Assembly: GCA_937925605.1 (NCBI GenBank)
Contig: CALALV010000012.1
Location: 1-8,687, forward strand
Direction: 5' to 3'
Origin: an uncultured Woeseia sp.
GTDB taxonomy: Bacteria > Pseudomonadota > Gammaproteobacteria > Steroidobacterales > Woeseiaceae
DNA: 8,687 nucleotides
In this document: positions 1 through 6,713 of the stretch, piece by piece
Position numbering within the stretch: the first letter of the stretch is position 1
Layout of the letters: each line of letters starts with the position of its first letter
The notes under the pieces: generated by a model
Told to the model about the DNA's origin: nothing
What the model saw: the letters and a program-made list of their open reading frames with translations, nothing else
Databases searched by the model: none
Translations under genes and position numbers: made by a program

Positions 1-186
1 GGGCGGAAAGTGCGGCGCCGGCACGACGGGCGGCGATGCGCCGGCGGCCGAGGACGAGCCGCAGGCGGCCGCGCTGCTGCCGACGCCGAGCGCGGCCATG
101 ACCCGCAGCATCGCGCCGCCGCCGACGCTGCGGCCGATGCCGGCCAGGAAATCCCGCCGGCTGAGCCGTTCGCGCGGGTCGTTCAT
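1..186 (-). CDS. Tat-exported protein, N-terminus only (possibly an FAD-dependent amine oxidase)
   Basis: Reading leftward from the ATG at 186-184, 62 codons remain open to the window edge, so only the N-terminus is present. The protein begins MNDPRERLSRRDFLAGIG. SRRDFL at about residues 9-14 is a twin-arginine motif, followed by a moderately hydrophobic Ala/Gly/Leu/Val/Met stretch and a Pro-rich linker after about residue 50. This predicts a folded, often cofactor-containing protein exported by the Tat pathway. A Cys near residue 42 follows three alanines and could be a weak lipobox. Tat leaders like this are common on periplasmic flavin amine oxidases, which have a GxGxxG Rossmann motif soon after such a linker. 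That region lies outside the window, so the function is a guess. The ribosome site is weak (CGGAAC just before the ATG). The gene lies 62 nt downstream of the sulfotransferase on the same strand and may be co-transcribed with it. A GCGCGC inverted repeat (211-216/223-228) lies in the gap, but I see no T-tract terminator. Confidence 0.72.
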   Translation of the reverse strand, partial: MNDPRERLSRRDFLAGIGRSVGGGAMLRVMAALGVGSSAAACGSSSAAGASPPVVPAPHFPP

Positions 187-248
187 GTTCCGATTGTGCG
201 GCGGCAGGCTGCGCGCGGCAATGCGCGCCAGGGAATAAGCGGCCGGCG

Positions 249-2249
249 TCAGTCGGCCGGGTAACGCTCCAGCAGCGGCCCGAGCGCGTCTTTGAGCGGC
301 CGCAGGTGCGCGTCGAAGTGCCGCCACTGCGCTACGCCTGTCGAATACACCGGCTGGCGCACTTGCTCGGAGCTCGGCGTGCGCACCGCGCGCTCGGTCT
401 CCCAGAAGCGCAGGCAGGCGTCCTCGAACGGCAGGCCGCAGTACTCGAGCAGGCGGCGCACCTGGCCCTCGGTGTCGGCAACGACGTCCTCGTAGTGGAC
501 GCGCAGCACGCGGCCGGGCAGGACGTCGTCCCAGTGATCCATCAGCCGCACGTAGTCGCGGTAATAGTGGCCCAGGTCGCGCAGGTCGTAGGTGAAGGTC
601 TGGCCGCGCGCGAACAGCTGCTTGTAACAGGAAAAACAGCCGGCGAGGGGGTGCCGCCGCGCGTCGATGATCCTGGCGTTCGGCAGCAGCAGGTGAATCA
701 GGCCGATGTGCTGAAAGTTGTTCGGCATCTTGTCGATGAAGTACGGCAGCCCGTGGCGCTGCACGCGGGTCGAGGCAAGGTAGCCCTCGCCGAGCGCGCG
801 GCATTCGTCGGCCGTAAGCCGCGCGAGTACCTCCGGGTACAGCGACGCCGGGTTCTTGCGCGACTTGCGCCCCAGCCGCCGGGAGATCGCAATGATGTCC
901 GGCAACTCGGCCGTGCCCTCGACCAGGCTGTGGCTCGCGAGTATCTGCTCGAGCAGCGTCGAGCCGGCGCGCGGCAGGCCGACGATGAAGACCGGGTCCG
1001 GTGCCGGGCAGCCCCAGCCCTCGCGCGCAGCGAAGAACTCGCGGTCCAGCGTCTTGATCTGGCGCGCCGTGTCGAACACGTTGACCTTCGGGTTGTAGCG
1101 ATGCTGCCGGCGGCGGATCGCGTTGCCCTTTTCGTAGTGCCCGAACGCGGTGTCGTAGTCGGCGCGGTCCTCGTACGCTTTGCCGAGCGCGAAGTGCAGG
1201 TGCGCCTGGTCGTCCGGATCGCCGTCGTCGGCCAGGCGCGCGCGCATGGCGTCGAGGTCCGCATCGGTGAAGCGGAAAGTCTTCAGGTTGGCGAGGCTCC
1301 ACCAGGCCTCGCCGGCGTGCCGCGCCAGCGCGACGTTCTGCCGGTAGGCCGCGACTGCATCGTCGACGCGGCCTACCGTCTTCAGCGTGTGGCCGTAATT
1401 CATGTGCGCCGCCGGCTGGTTCGGGTAGTCGGCCAGCAACTCCTCGTAGATGGCGAGCGCCGGCACGTGGTCGCCCTTCTGCACCAGCACCGTGCCTTGC
1501 AGCAGCCGGAAGTTCGGGTTGTTCGGCTCGGCTGCCAGCAGCCGCTCGACCTGCGCCAGCGCTTCGGGCAGCCGCTGCCGCCGGTACAGCAGGGACGCGT
1601 AGTTGTGTCGCGCGACGTGAAAGTCCGGCGCCAGCTCGAGGCAGCGCTCGAGCAGCTTCTGCGCGTCGTCGAACTGCCCGACGCGGATACCGATCTCGGC
1701 CAGCAGCCGGATCGCGTTGACGTCGGTCGGGTGCCGTTTCAGCAGCTCGCGGGCAAGGGTCTCGGCCCGGGCCAGTTCGCCGGCGGCGGCGAGCCTGGCG
1801 GCCTCGATCACCTCCGGGTGTTCGGCGCTGACCTCGAGGTGGCGCGCGAAGGCGGCCTCGCTGCCTGCGGCATCGCCGGCGGCGGCAAGCTGATCGCCGA
1901 GCGCCCGCCAGGCCGTGCCGTGTCGCGGCGCAATCTCCGTTGCGCGCCTGAGCGCCACGAGCGCCTCGGCGCCGCGGCCGGCGGCGCCGAGCGCGAGACC
2001 GTACTCGCACTGCGCGTCGGCCGAGTCCGGCTGGCGTGCGACGAGTTCCCGGAGAATGTCGAGCGCCGCGGCGATGTCGCCCTGGCGGCGGCGCGCGGCG
2101 GCCAGCACGAGCTGCGCCGGGTCCGCGTCGGGGTAGCGATCGAGCACGGAACGCGCGGCGCGTTCCGCGGCCGCGGCATCGACGGGCAGCAGGCGCGTAG
2201 CCTCCCGGAGCGCGGCGACCACGTCCTGGTGTTGCGTGTCGGTCGTCAT
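249..2249 (-). CDS. TPR-repeat sulfotransferase (PAPS-dependent), 666 aa
   Basis: Two-part protein. Residues of about 1-350 are degenerate tetratricopeptide repeats, perhaps eight or nine, with units such as AEIGIRVGQFDDAQKLLERC and QGTVLVQKGDHVPALAIYEE. The C-terminal part is a sulfotransferase fold. VGLPRAGSTLLEQIL (about residues 423-437) matches the 5'-phosphosulfate loop that binds PAPS. DARRHPLAGCFSCYKQ (about 529-544) matches the 3'-phosphate site, with R532 and S540 as likely ligands. No signal peptide is visible, so it should act in the cytoplasm, transferring sulfate from PAPS to an unknown acceptor. The TPRs probably recruit that acceptor. Start choice: the frame is open to 2354, but ATG 2249 follows a purine-rich GGGGCGA and begins MTTDTQHQD. 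The longer forms would be translated through the AT-rich promoter region, and their extra residues look non-coding. The gene is divergent from the TonB receptor, 189 nt away, and upstream of the Tat-protein gene. Length and domain order are typical of bacterial TPR-sulfotransferases; the substrate cannot be told from sequence. Confidence 0.93.
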   Translation of the reverse strand: MTTDTQHQDVVAALREATRLLPVDAAAAERAARSVLDRYPDADPAQLVLAAARRRQGDIAAALDILRELVARQPDSADAQCEYGLALGAAGRGAEALVALRRATEIAPRHGTAWRALGDQLAAAGDAAGSEAAFARHLEVSAEHPEVIEAARLAAAGELARAETLARELLKRHPTDVNAIRLLAEIGIRVGQFDDAQKLLERCLELAPDFHVARHNYASLLYRRQRLPEALAQVERLLAAEPNNPNFRLLQGTVLVQKGDHVPALAIYEELLADYPNQPAAHMNYGHTLKTVGRVDDAVAAYRQNVALARHAGEAWWSLANLKTFRFTDADLDAMRARLADDGDPDDQAHLHFALGKAYEDRADYDTAFGHYEKGNAIRRRQHRYNPKVNVFDTARQIKTLDREFFAAREGWGCPAPDPVFIVGLPRAGSTLLEQILASHSLVEGTAELPDIIAISRRLGRKSRKNPASLYPEVLARLTADECRALGEGYLASTRVQRHGLPYFIDKMPNNFQHIGLIHLLLPNARIIDARRHPLAGCFSCYKQLFARGQTFTYDLRDLGHYYRDYVRLMDHWDDVLPGRVLRVHYEDVVADTEGQVRRLLEYCGLPFEDACLRFWETERAVRTPSSEQVRQPVYSTGVAQWRHFDAHLRPLKDALGPLLERYPAD

Positions 2250-2297
2250 ACCGTCGCCCCGTTCGGGCGTGCCTGGGGCTATCCCGGACATAGTCTT

Positions 2298-2303
2298 TTT
2301 ATA
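2298..2303 (-). promoter_or_regulatory. Candidate -10 element for the sulfotransferase gene
   Basis: On the minus strand the AT-rich patch at 2291-2304 reads ATATAAAAAGACTA. TATAAA (2303 to 2298) is a good sigma-70 -10 match in an otherwise GC-rich region. It would start transcription near 2291, about 40 nt before the ATG at 2249. No good -35 hexamer lies 16-18 bp upstream, where the sequence is GCGAGT/TGCGAG, so an activator or an alternative architecture is possible. The location also supports the 2249 start over the longer upstream reading. Confidence 0.35.
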
Positions 2304-2307
2304 TGAC

Positions 2308-2326
2308 TGAGAGTGATTGACTCGCA
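2308..2326. promoter_or_regulatory. 19-bp imperfect palindrome, candidate operator between divergent promoters
   Basis: TGAGAGTGATTGACTCGCA is centred on T2317, with 7 of 9 symmetric positions complementary; the core is GAGT-N5-ACTC. It overlaps the candidate -35 hexamer of the receptor promoter and lies immediately upstream of the candidate -10 of the sulfotransferase, so one bound dimer could control both genes. Its size, symmetry and TGAnAnT-n-ATT core loosely recall Fur-type boxes, and TonB receptors are often iron-regulated. The match is imperfect and the regulator is not identified. Confidence 0.35.
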
Positions 2327-2344
2327 TCTTGGGCGGCGTAGACT
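2317..2344 (+). promoter_or_regulatory. Candidate sigma-70 promoter for the TonB-dependent receptor
   Basis: TTGACT (2317-2322, 5 of 6 to consensus) is followed after 16 bp by TAGACT (2339-2344, 4 of 6). Transcription would begin near 2351, leaving a leader of roughly 90 nt before the ATG at 2439. The -35 lies inside the 19-bp palindrome. This is the best -35/-10 pair I see in the region, judged by eye only. Confidence 0.42.
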
Positions 2345-2426
2345 CGATCGTCAATGCAGTGCCCGCGGTCGGTCAGCGTTCTTCGACGCTGCGCGGCGAG
2401 CGCTGCGCATCACCAGGATGTTGTTC

Positions 2427-2433
2427 GGGGGAG
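2427..2433 (+). promoter_or_regulatory. Ribosome binding site fixing the receptor start
   Basis: GGGGGAG lies 5 nt before the ATG at 2439. It selects the start that begins directly with a signal peptide. The in-frame reading from 2313 would add 42 Arg-rich residues and bury that signal peptide. Confidence 0.7.
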
Positions 2434-2438
2434 CGACC

Positions 2439-4811
2439 ATGAAGGCATTTCACCGTAAACCTCTGGCCGCCGCGGTATCGACCGCGCTGGCCGGTTCATT
2501 GTTCATGACGACGGTCCAGGCACAGGGCTCGGGTCAGCCGGCGCTCGAGGAAATCGTCGTCACCGCGCAGAAACGCACCGAGAACCTGCAGGACGTACCG
2601 GTCTCCGTGCAGGTGCTGGGCAACCAGCAACTCGAGGACCTCAATCTCGAGAACTTCCGTTCCTACGTCGAGTTCCTGCCGACCGTGTCCTGGGAGTCGG
2701 AGCGCCCGGGCGTGGCGCAGATCTACATGCGCGGCATCGCGAGCGGCGGCGACGGCGTGCACTCCGGCTCGATGCCGAGCGTCGGCGTGTACCTGGACGA
2801 GCAGCCGATCACGACGATCAATCACATCCTCGACCTGCACATGTACGACATCGCCCGGATCGAGACGCTGGCCGGGCCGCAGGGCACCTTCTTCGGCGCG
2901 TCGAGCCAGGCGGGCACGCTGCGCATCATCACGAACAAGCCGATTCTCGGCGAGACCGAAGGCGGCTTCGACGTCGGCATCAACACGATCAAGGACGGCG
3001 ACCTGGGCTACACGCTCGAGGGCTTCTACAACCTGCCGGTCGGCGACCGCGCGGCGCTGCGCCTGGTCGGCTGGCACATCGAGCGCGGCGGCTGGATCGA
3101 CAACGTCGAGAATTCCGTGACCCTGCGCGGCGTCGGTGTGACCAACACGAACACGGCACTGGTCGAGGACGACTTCAACGACCAGACGATCAGCGGCGCG
3201 CGGGCACTGCTCAAGGTCGACCTGAACGACCGCTGGACCGTGACCCCGGGCCTGATGGTGCAGCAGAACGACTCGAACGGCGTGTTCTTCCACGACCCGG
3301 AGGACATCGGCGACCTCGCGGTCGACCGCTACTTCGACGAGTACTACGACGACTCCTGGTACCAGGCCTCGCTGACGCTCGAGGGCGAGATCGGGGACAT
3401 GGAGTTCGTCTACGCGGGCGCCTATCTCGACCGCGACGCGGACAGCATCTCGGACTACACGCACTACGCGCAGTACCTCGACAACTACTACGCGTACTAC
3501 TACAGCTGCTATCACACGGATTCGACGACGCTGAACTGCACCGACCCCAGCCAGTTCATCTCCGGCGACGAGACCTTCTCGCGATCCAGCCACGAGCTGC
3601 GCCTGCAGTCCTCGGGCGAGTCCGACCTGCGCTGGACGGTGGGACTGTTCGCGCAGCGCCAGGAGCACGATTTCGACCTGCGCTGGAACGTGCCGGACAT
3701 GGACCCGACGTTCAACCCGATCCGGCTGAACTCCTGGCCGTACGGCACGGTGGTGCAGGGCGCGAACGTGGTCTGGCAGACCAAGCAGATCCGCGTCGAC
3801 CGCGACAAGGCGGCCTTCGGCGAGCTGAGCTACGACTTCACCGACGCGCTGACCGGTATCGTGGGCTATCGCTATTTCGACTTCGAGAATTCGCTGTTCG
3901 GCTACACCGGCGGCCTCAATCGCTGCCTCGACGCCAACGACATGCCGCAGTACCCGTGCTTCGACGTCGCGCCGAACGTGGACGACGTTTCCAAAGGCCA
4001 CGGCGAGTCGCTGAAATTCAGCCTCAACTACAACCTGTCCGACGACCGCATGGTGTACGCGACCTACTCCGAGGGCTTCCGCGCCGGCGGCGTCAACCGC
4101 GCGATCGTGCCGGGCATCGCGAAATACGAACCGGACTTCGTCGACAACTACGAGATCGGCTGGAAAACGATCTGGATGGACGGCCGCTTGCGCCTGAACG
4201 GCGCGGCCTACTTCCTCGAGTGGGAGAACTTCCAGTTCGCGTTCCTCGACTTCGCCGTGTCGCCGCTGACGATCATCCAGAACATCGGCCAGGCGGAGAC
4301 GACCGGCTTCGAGTTCGACCTGACCTACGCGGCGACCACCGATCTCACGCTGTCGCTGGCCGGCTCGTTCAACGACGCCGAGCTGAAAGAGCCGTACTGG
4401 CGCACGGCCGACGATCGCATCAACGGCGAGCCGCCGCGCGCGCCGGCCGGCACGGAGATGCCCTACGTGCCGCGCGTGCAGGGCACCTTCATCGCGAGGC
4501 AGAACCTGGAGTTCGGCAACTTCCCGGGCCACCTGCAGGCGGCCATCGCCTATACCGACGACTCCTGGAGCCGTCTGGACGTCAGCGAGCGCCGCAAGCA
4601 GTCCGGTTACACGCTGGTCAACCTGGCCGCCGGCATCGAGGGCGAGGACTGGACGCTCGACCTGTTCATCGACAACGTGACGGACGAGCGGGCGCAGATC
4701 GTCCGCTACCACGCCGACTACTTCGATCCCTTCGGCGAGATCACCCAGGATTCGGCCTCGGGCGTGAACCAGCCGCTGACGGTCGGGCTGAGGTACGGCC
4801 GCCGCTTCTGA
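2439..4811 (+). CDS. TonB-dependent outer-membrane receptor, 790 aa
   Basis: Outer-membrane active transporter driven by TonB-ExbBD. Residues 1-28 are a Sec signal peptide (basic MKAFHRK, hydrophobic core, likely cleavage at VQA|QGS). EEIVVTAQ at about 37-44 is the TonB-box region. The plug spans about 50-168, with QDVPVSVQVL at its start and GPQGTFFGASSQAGTLRIIT near 146-165. The rest is a beta-barrel with alternating aromatic strands, ending in GLRYGRRF; the terminal Phe is the usual BAM signal. TYSEGFRAGGVN and NYEIGWKT are typical late-barrel motifs. The length is normal for the family. The wording resembles the large group of environmental proteobacterial receptors with varied, mostly unknown ligands rather than a characterised siderophore or B12 receptor, so the substrate is not assigned. 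Two stretches, about residues 298-308 and 340-367, are rich in Tyr and Asp; the second also carries Cys357 and Cys367, which could form a disulfide. They are probably extracellular loops. The gene is divergent from the TPR-sulfotransferase and convergent with the small TPR gene. Confidence 0.96.
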   Translation: MKAFHRKPLAAAVSTALAGSLFMTTVQAQGSGQPALEEIVVTAQKRTENLQDVPVSVQVLGNQQLEDLNLENFRSYVEFLPTVSWESERPGVAQIYMRGIASGGDGVHSGSMPSVGVYLDEQPITTINHILDLHMYDIARIETLAGPQGTFFGASSQAGTLRIITNKPILGETEGGFDVGINTIKDGDLGYTLEGFYNLPVGDRAALRLVGWHIERGGWIDNVENSVTLRGVGVTNTNTALVEDDFNDQTISGARALLKVDLNDRWTVTPGLMVQQNDSNGVFFHDPEDIGDLAVDRYFDEYYDDSWYQASLTLEGEIGDMEFVYAGAYLDRDADSISDYTHYAQYLDNYYAYYYSCYHTDSTTLNCTDPSQFISGDETFSRSSHELRLQSSGESDLRWTVGLFAQRQEHDFDLRWNVPDMDPTFNPIRLNSWPYGTVVQGANVVWQTKQIRVDRDKAAFGELSYDFTDALTGIVGYRYFDFENSLFGYTGGLNRCLDANDMPQYPCFDVAPNVDDVSKGHGESLKFSLNYNLSDDRMVYATYSEGFRAGGVNRAIVPGIAKYEPDFVDNYEIGWKTIWMDGRLRLNGAAYFLEWENFQFAFLDFAVSPLTIIQNIGQAETTGFEFDLTYAATTDLTLSLAGSFNDAELKEPYWRTADDRINGEPPRAPAGTEMPYVPRVQGTFIARQNLEFGNFPGHLQAAIAYTDDSWSRLDVSERRKQSGYTLVNLAAGIEGEDWTLDLFIDNVTDERAQIVRYHADYFDPFGEITQDSASGVNQPLTVGLRYGRRF

Positions 4812-4819
4812 GCGCAGGC

Positions 4820-4854
4820 AAAAAAAGGCCGGTCCGGCGGATGCCGGACCGGCC
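4820..4854 (-). terminator. Intrinsic terminator for the small TPR gene
   Basis: A perfect 12-bp stem, GGCCGGTCCGGC (4827-4838) with its complement at 4843-4854, closes a 4-nt loop. On the minus strand it is followed directly by seven T (complement of A at 4820-4826), the classic Rho-independent layout. It lies about 80 nt past the stop of the minus-strand TPR gene. On the plus strand, 16 nt after the receptor stop, the same hairpin forms but has no U-tract after it, so it would be a weaker or RNA-stabilising end for the receptor transcript. Confidence 0.85.
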
Positions 4855-4862
4855 GAACAGCC

Positions 4863-4916
4863 GGTCGGGTTGGGTGGATCAGGGGGGATCTCGACGTTTC
4901 CCGACCAGCGTATTGC
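4863..4916. repeat. 7-bp inverted repeat in the convergent 3' region
   Basis: GGTCGGG (4863-4869) and CCCGACC (4910-4916) are complementary across a 40-nt loop that contains two GATC tetramers around a G-run. It lies between the small TPR gene's stop and the terminator, so it would be in that gene's 3' untranslated RNA. Chance occurrence is quite possible at this base composition. Confidence 0.25.
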
Positions 4917-4936
4917 CTCTCGCTAGGCCACCTCGC

Positions 4937-5461
4937 TCAAAGGCCGGCCGACAGGCGGTCCAGGTTGATCAGCGGCTCGTCGATATCGTCCGCCAGTTTC
5001 GCTGACTTCTCGAAATCGTCGCGGGCCCCCGTCACGTCGCCCGTGATGGCGCGCAGGACGCCGCGATTGGACAGCGCAATTGCGCGATCGCGAAGCTTCT
5101 GGCGTACCACGGCCGAGTGCAGGTAGCCCGGGTCCGCATCGCGGCTGCGCAGCTCGATCGCGGCCTCGCAGGCCGCGGCGGCCTTGTCCAGCGCCTTCGT
5201 CTTCACGTAGGCGACGCACAGGTTGTTGTGCGCCGCGAAGTCGCTCGCGCTCACGCGGCGCGCCGTTATCTTCTCGATCGCCTCGGCGTAGCGCCCCTCG
5301 GTGACGAGATCGCCCCCGGCGAGGTTTTCGATCGCCATCATCCGGAAGGTCGGTGGCTGCTGTTCCCCGGCGACACTTCCGGCCGACCAGCAGGCCAGCA
5401 GCGCCGTCGTGGCGATGAGCAGGCGTTTGCCCGGAAACAGGCGGGGAGTCGTCGTGTACAT
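4937..5461 (-). CDS. Small exported TPR-repeat protein, 174 aa
   Basis: The start is ATG 5461, set by a clear AGGAGA seven nt upstream; an in-frame reading from 5590 lacks such a site and would bury the signal peptide. MYTTTPRLFPGKRLLIATTALLACWSAG-like residues 1-34 form an export signal. Cleavage could be by signal peptidase I (near SVA|GEQ), or the LLAC at 21-24 could be a lipobox giving a lipoprotein; I cannot decide between them. The mature part has about three TPR-like helical pairs: DLVTEGRYAEAIEKI, NNLCVAYVKTKALDKAAAAC (followed by EAAIEL) and SNRGVLRAITGDVTGARDDF. TPRs bind other proteins, so this is probably a periplasmic adaptor with no catalytic role. It lies 125 nt downstream of the LysR gene on the same strand and ends at a strong terminator. 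No specific function is recognised. Confidence 0.85.
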   Translation of the reverse strand: MYTTTPRLFPGKRLLIATTALLACWSAGSVAGEQQPPTFRMMAIENLAGGDLVTEGRYAEAIEKITARRVSASDFAAHNNLCVAYVKTKALDKAAAACEAAIELRSRDADPGYLHSAVVRQKLRDRAIALSNRGVLRAITGDVTGARDDFEKSAKLADDIDEPLINLDRLSAGL

Positions 5462-5468
5462 GTCAATT

Positions 5469-5474
5469 TCTCCT
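5469..5474 (-). promoter_or_regulatory. Strong ribosome binding site of the small TPR gene
   Basis: AGGAGA on the minus strand lies seven nt before the ATG at 5461. It is the clearest Shine-Dalgarno in the window and decides the start. Further upstream in the 125-nt gap from the LysR gene, TTGTCG and TACCTT on the minus strand are 17 bp apart. This is only a weak promoter candidate, so read-through from the LysR gene and an own promoter are both possible. Confidence 0.75.
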
Positions 5475-5586
5475 GGTGACTCGAACGTTCGGCGGTGTGC
5501 GCCGGTCCCGCGGAGGACGCGTTCAAGGTAGCCAGGCAGTGTTGCCGCGACAAACGAATAAAATCCGGCTTCAGCATGAGAAAATT

Positions 5587-6483
5587 TCACGCGGCATCAG
5601 CGAAAGTCTGTAACGTCCATTCGCGCAGCGCGCGGATCTCGGGGCGTTCGCTGTCTTCCTCGGTGCACACGACGCAGTAGTTGTCCGCCGTCACGAGTTC
5701 GTAATCGAACAGCCGCACCAGCCGCCCGGACGCGAACCAGGATTCGGCCAGCGGCAGCGGCACCAGCGCGGCGCCGAGGCCCTGCTCCGCGGCGCGCGCC
5801 ACGGCGATCATCGAGTCGAGGCGAATGACGTTCGCCGTCTTGGGTACGCGGATGCCGGAGCGCTCGGACCATGCGCTCCAGGAGTTCTCGCGACTCGAGT
5901 GCACGACGATCGGCAGGGCCTTCGCGACCTGCCAGCCGGTGATGTCGAGCTTGTTGCGGAACTCCGGCGAGCAGGCCGGCACGAGCCGCAAGGGAAACAG
6001 CCGATCTCCGGAGAGCCCCTGCGGCAGCTGCCGGAACAGGCGTATCGACACGTCGGCCGAGGACGGGTGCCGCTCGGAGGTCTCGTCGCTCGTGTCGATG
6101 CGTATGTCGATATGCGGATGCGCCGCAGTGAACTCGGTCAGCCGCGGCACGAACATTTCGCTCGCGAAAAACGGCTGCACGGACAGGCGCAGTGACTCGC
6201 GCCGGTAGTCTGAGCGCAGTTCGGCGGCGACGTCGTCGACCGCCGCGACCAGGGGCGCGGCGGCCGCGAACAGCTTCTGCCCGGCAACCGTAAGCTCGAT
6301 GTCGCGGCCGCGCCGGTCGAACAGCTGCACCTGCAGCTCTTCCTCGAGCTTGCGCACCTGGTGACTGACGGCCGAGGCCGTGACGAAAAGCTCCTCGGCG
6401 GCGAGCCGGAAACTCGTAAGCCGCGCGGCAGCGCAGAACGTGCGGATGCCGCGCAGCGACAGTGGTTTTCTGGTGGCATTCAT
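5587..6483 (-). CDS. LysR-family transcriptional regulator, 298 aa (GcvA/AmpR-like)
   Basis: DNA-binding regulator of normal family length. Residues of about 8-67 form the winged helix-turn-helix (LRGIRTFCAAARLTSFRLAA, then SAVSHQVRKLEEELQVQLFD and LTVAGQKL). A linker helix leads into a periplasmic-binding-protein-like effector domain at about 90-295 (LRLSVQPFFASEMFVPRLTE, later SMIAVARAAEQGLGAALVPL). SAVSHQVRKLEE and the FVPRL/GLGAALVPLPL pattern fit the GcvA/AmpR-like branch. The effector is unknown. The start at 6483 gives MNATRKPLSLRGI, the expected short lead before the helix-turn-helix; the ribosome site before it is weak. LysR regulators usually control a neighbouring gene and themselves. 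Here the nearest partner is the co-directional small TPR gene 125 nt downstream; the MFS gene lies 230 nt upstream on the same strand. Which one it controls is not shown by the sequence. Confidence 0.95.
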   Translation of the reverse strand: MNATRKPLSLRGIRTFCAAARLTSFRLAAEELFVTASAVSHQVRKLEEELQVQLFDRRGRDIELTVAGQKLFAAAAPLVAAVDDVAAELRSDYRRESLRLSVQPFFASEMFVPRLTEFTAAHPHIDIRIDTSDETSERHPSSADVSIRLFRQLPQGLSGDRLFPLRLVPACSPEFRNKLDITGWQVAKALPIVVHSSRENSWSAWSERSGIRVPKTANVIRLDSMIAVARAAEQGLGAALVPLPLAESWFASGRLVRLFDYELVTADNYCVVCTEEDSERPEIRALREWTLQTFADAA

Positions 6484-6713
6484 GTCTCAGCTGCCGCAAC
6501 AGGGCCGTCGGGCGGTGCGCCCGGCGGCCTCCTGGAACTGGACAATGCAGGATTCGTACCGCCCCGGCGGCCTGGGCCGGATGATTTTTATTGCGAGTAT
6601 TCAGGGGCTTGCCCGACCACGCCGGGAACCGCCGTGCACCGTTCGTGGGCACGCCGGGCAAGGGGCGCGCCGCCAGGGTGCAACGGCGCGACGGGCGCGG
6701 CCGCCGCGGCCGC
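6484..6713. other. Intergenic region upstream of the LysR gene
   Basis: This 230-nt gap separates the MFS stop from the LysR start. It holds one AT-richer patch, around 6589-6602, which on the minus strand reads TGAATACTCGCAATAAAAATCAT. This is the most likely place for the LysR promoter and any autoregulatory T-N11-A site, but I could not pick a convincing -35/-10 pair. Directly after the MFS stop are two copies of the palindromic octamer GCGGCCGC (6697-6704 and 6706-6713), which could form a GC-rich hairpin. No coding sequence is evident. Confidence 0.5.
6608..6662. repeat. Inverted repeat downstream of the MFS gene
   Basis: CTTGCCCG (6608-6615) pairs with CGGGCAAG (6655-6662), and a nested CGTGC/GCACG pair lies inside the 39-nt loop. 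It lies about 50 nt past the MFS stop on the minus strand. With no T-run directly after it, it is at best a structured 3' end or a Rho-dependent region, and may be chance. Confidence 0.3.

Noticed and set aside
306..2306. A 666-codon open frame on the plus strand opposite the sulfotransferase
   Set aside because: It is a mirror of the real gene's GC-rich third positions. The product is Arg/Val/Gln-rich with no recognisable domain, while the minus-strand frame has clear TPR and PAPS-binding motifs.
2308..2326. Firm assignment of the dyad as a Fur box
   Set aside because: Only about nine of fourteen core positions fit the usual 7-1-7 consensus by eye, and iron control of this receptor is not shown. 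It is kept only as an unassigned operator candidate.
2250..2354. Longer N-terminus for the sulfotransferase starting at 2354
   Set aside because: It would translate the AT-rich candidate promoter and dyad, adds 35 unremarkable residues, and the 2249 start has a better-placed purine-rich site.
2496..4712. A 738-codon open frame on the minus strand opposite the TonB receptor
   Set aside because: This is also a codon-bias shadow: low-complexity Val/Arg/Asp repeats and no family resemblance, against an unmistakable receptor on the plus strand.
5462..5590. Longer N-terminus for the small TPR protein starting at 5590
   Set aside because: It would place the signal peptide in the interior and overlap the LysR stop. 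The AGGAGA site clearly marks 5461.
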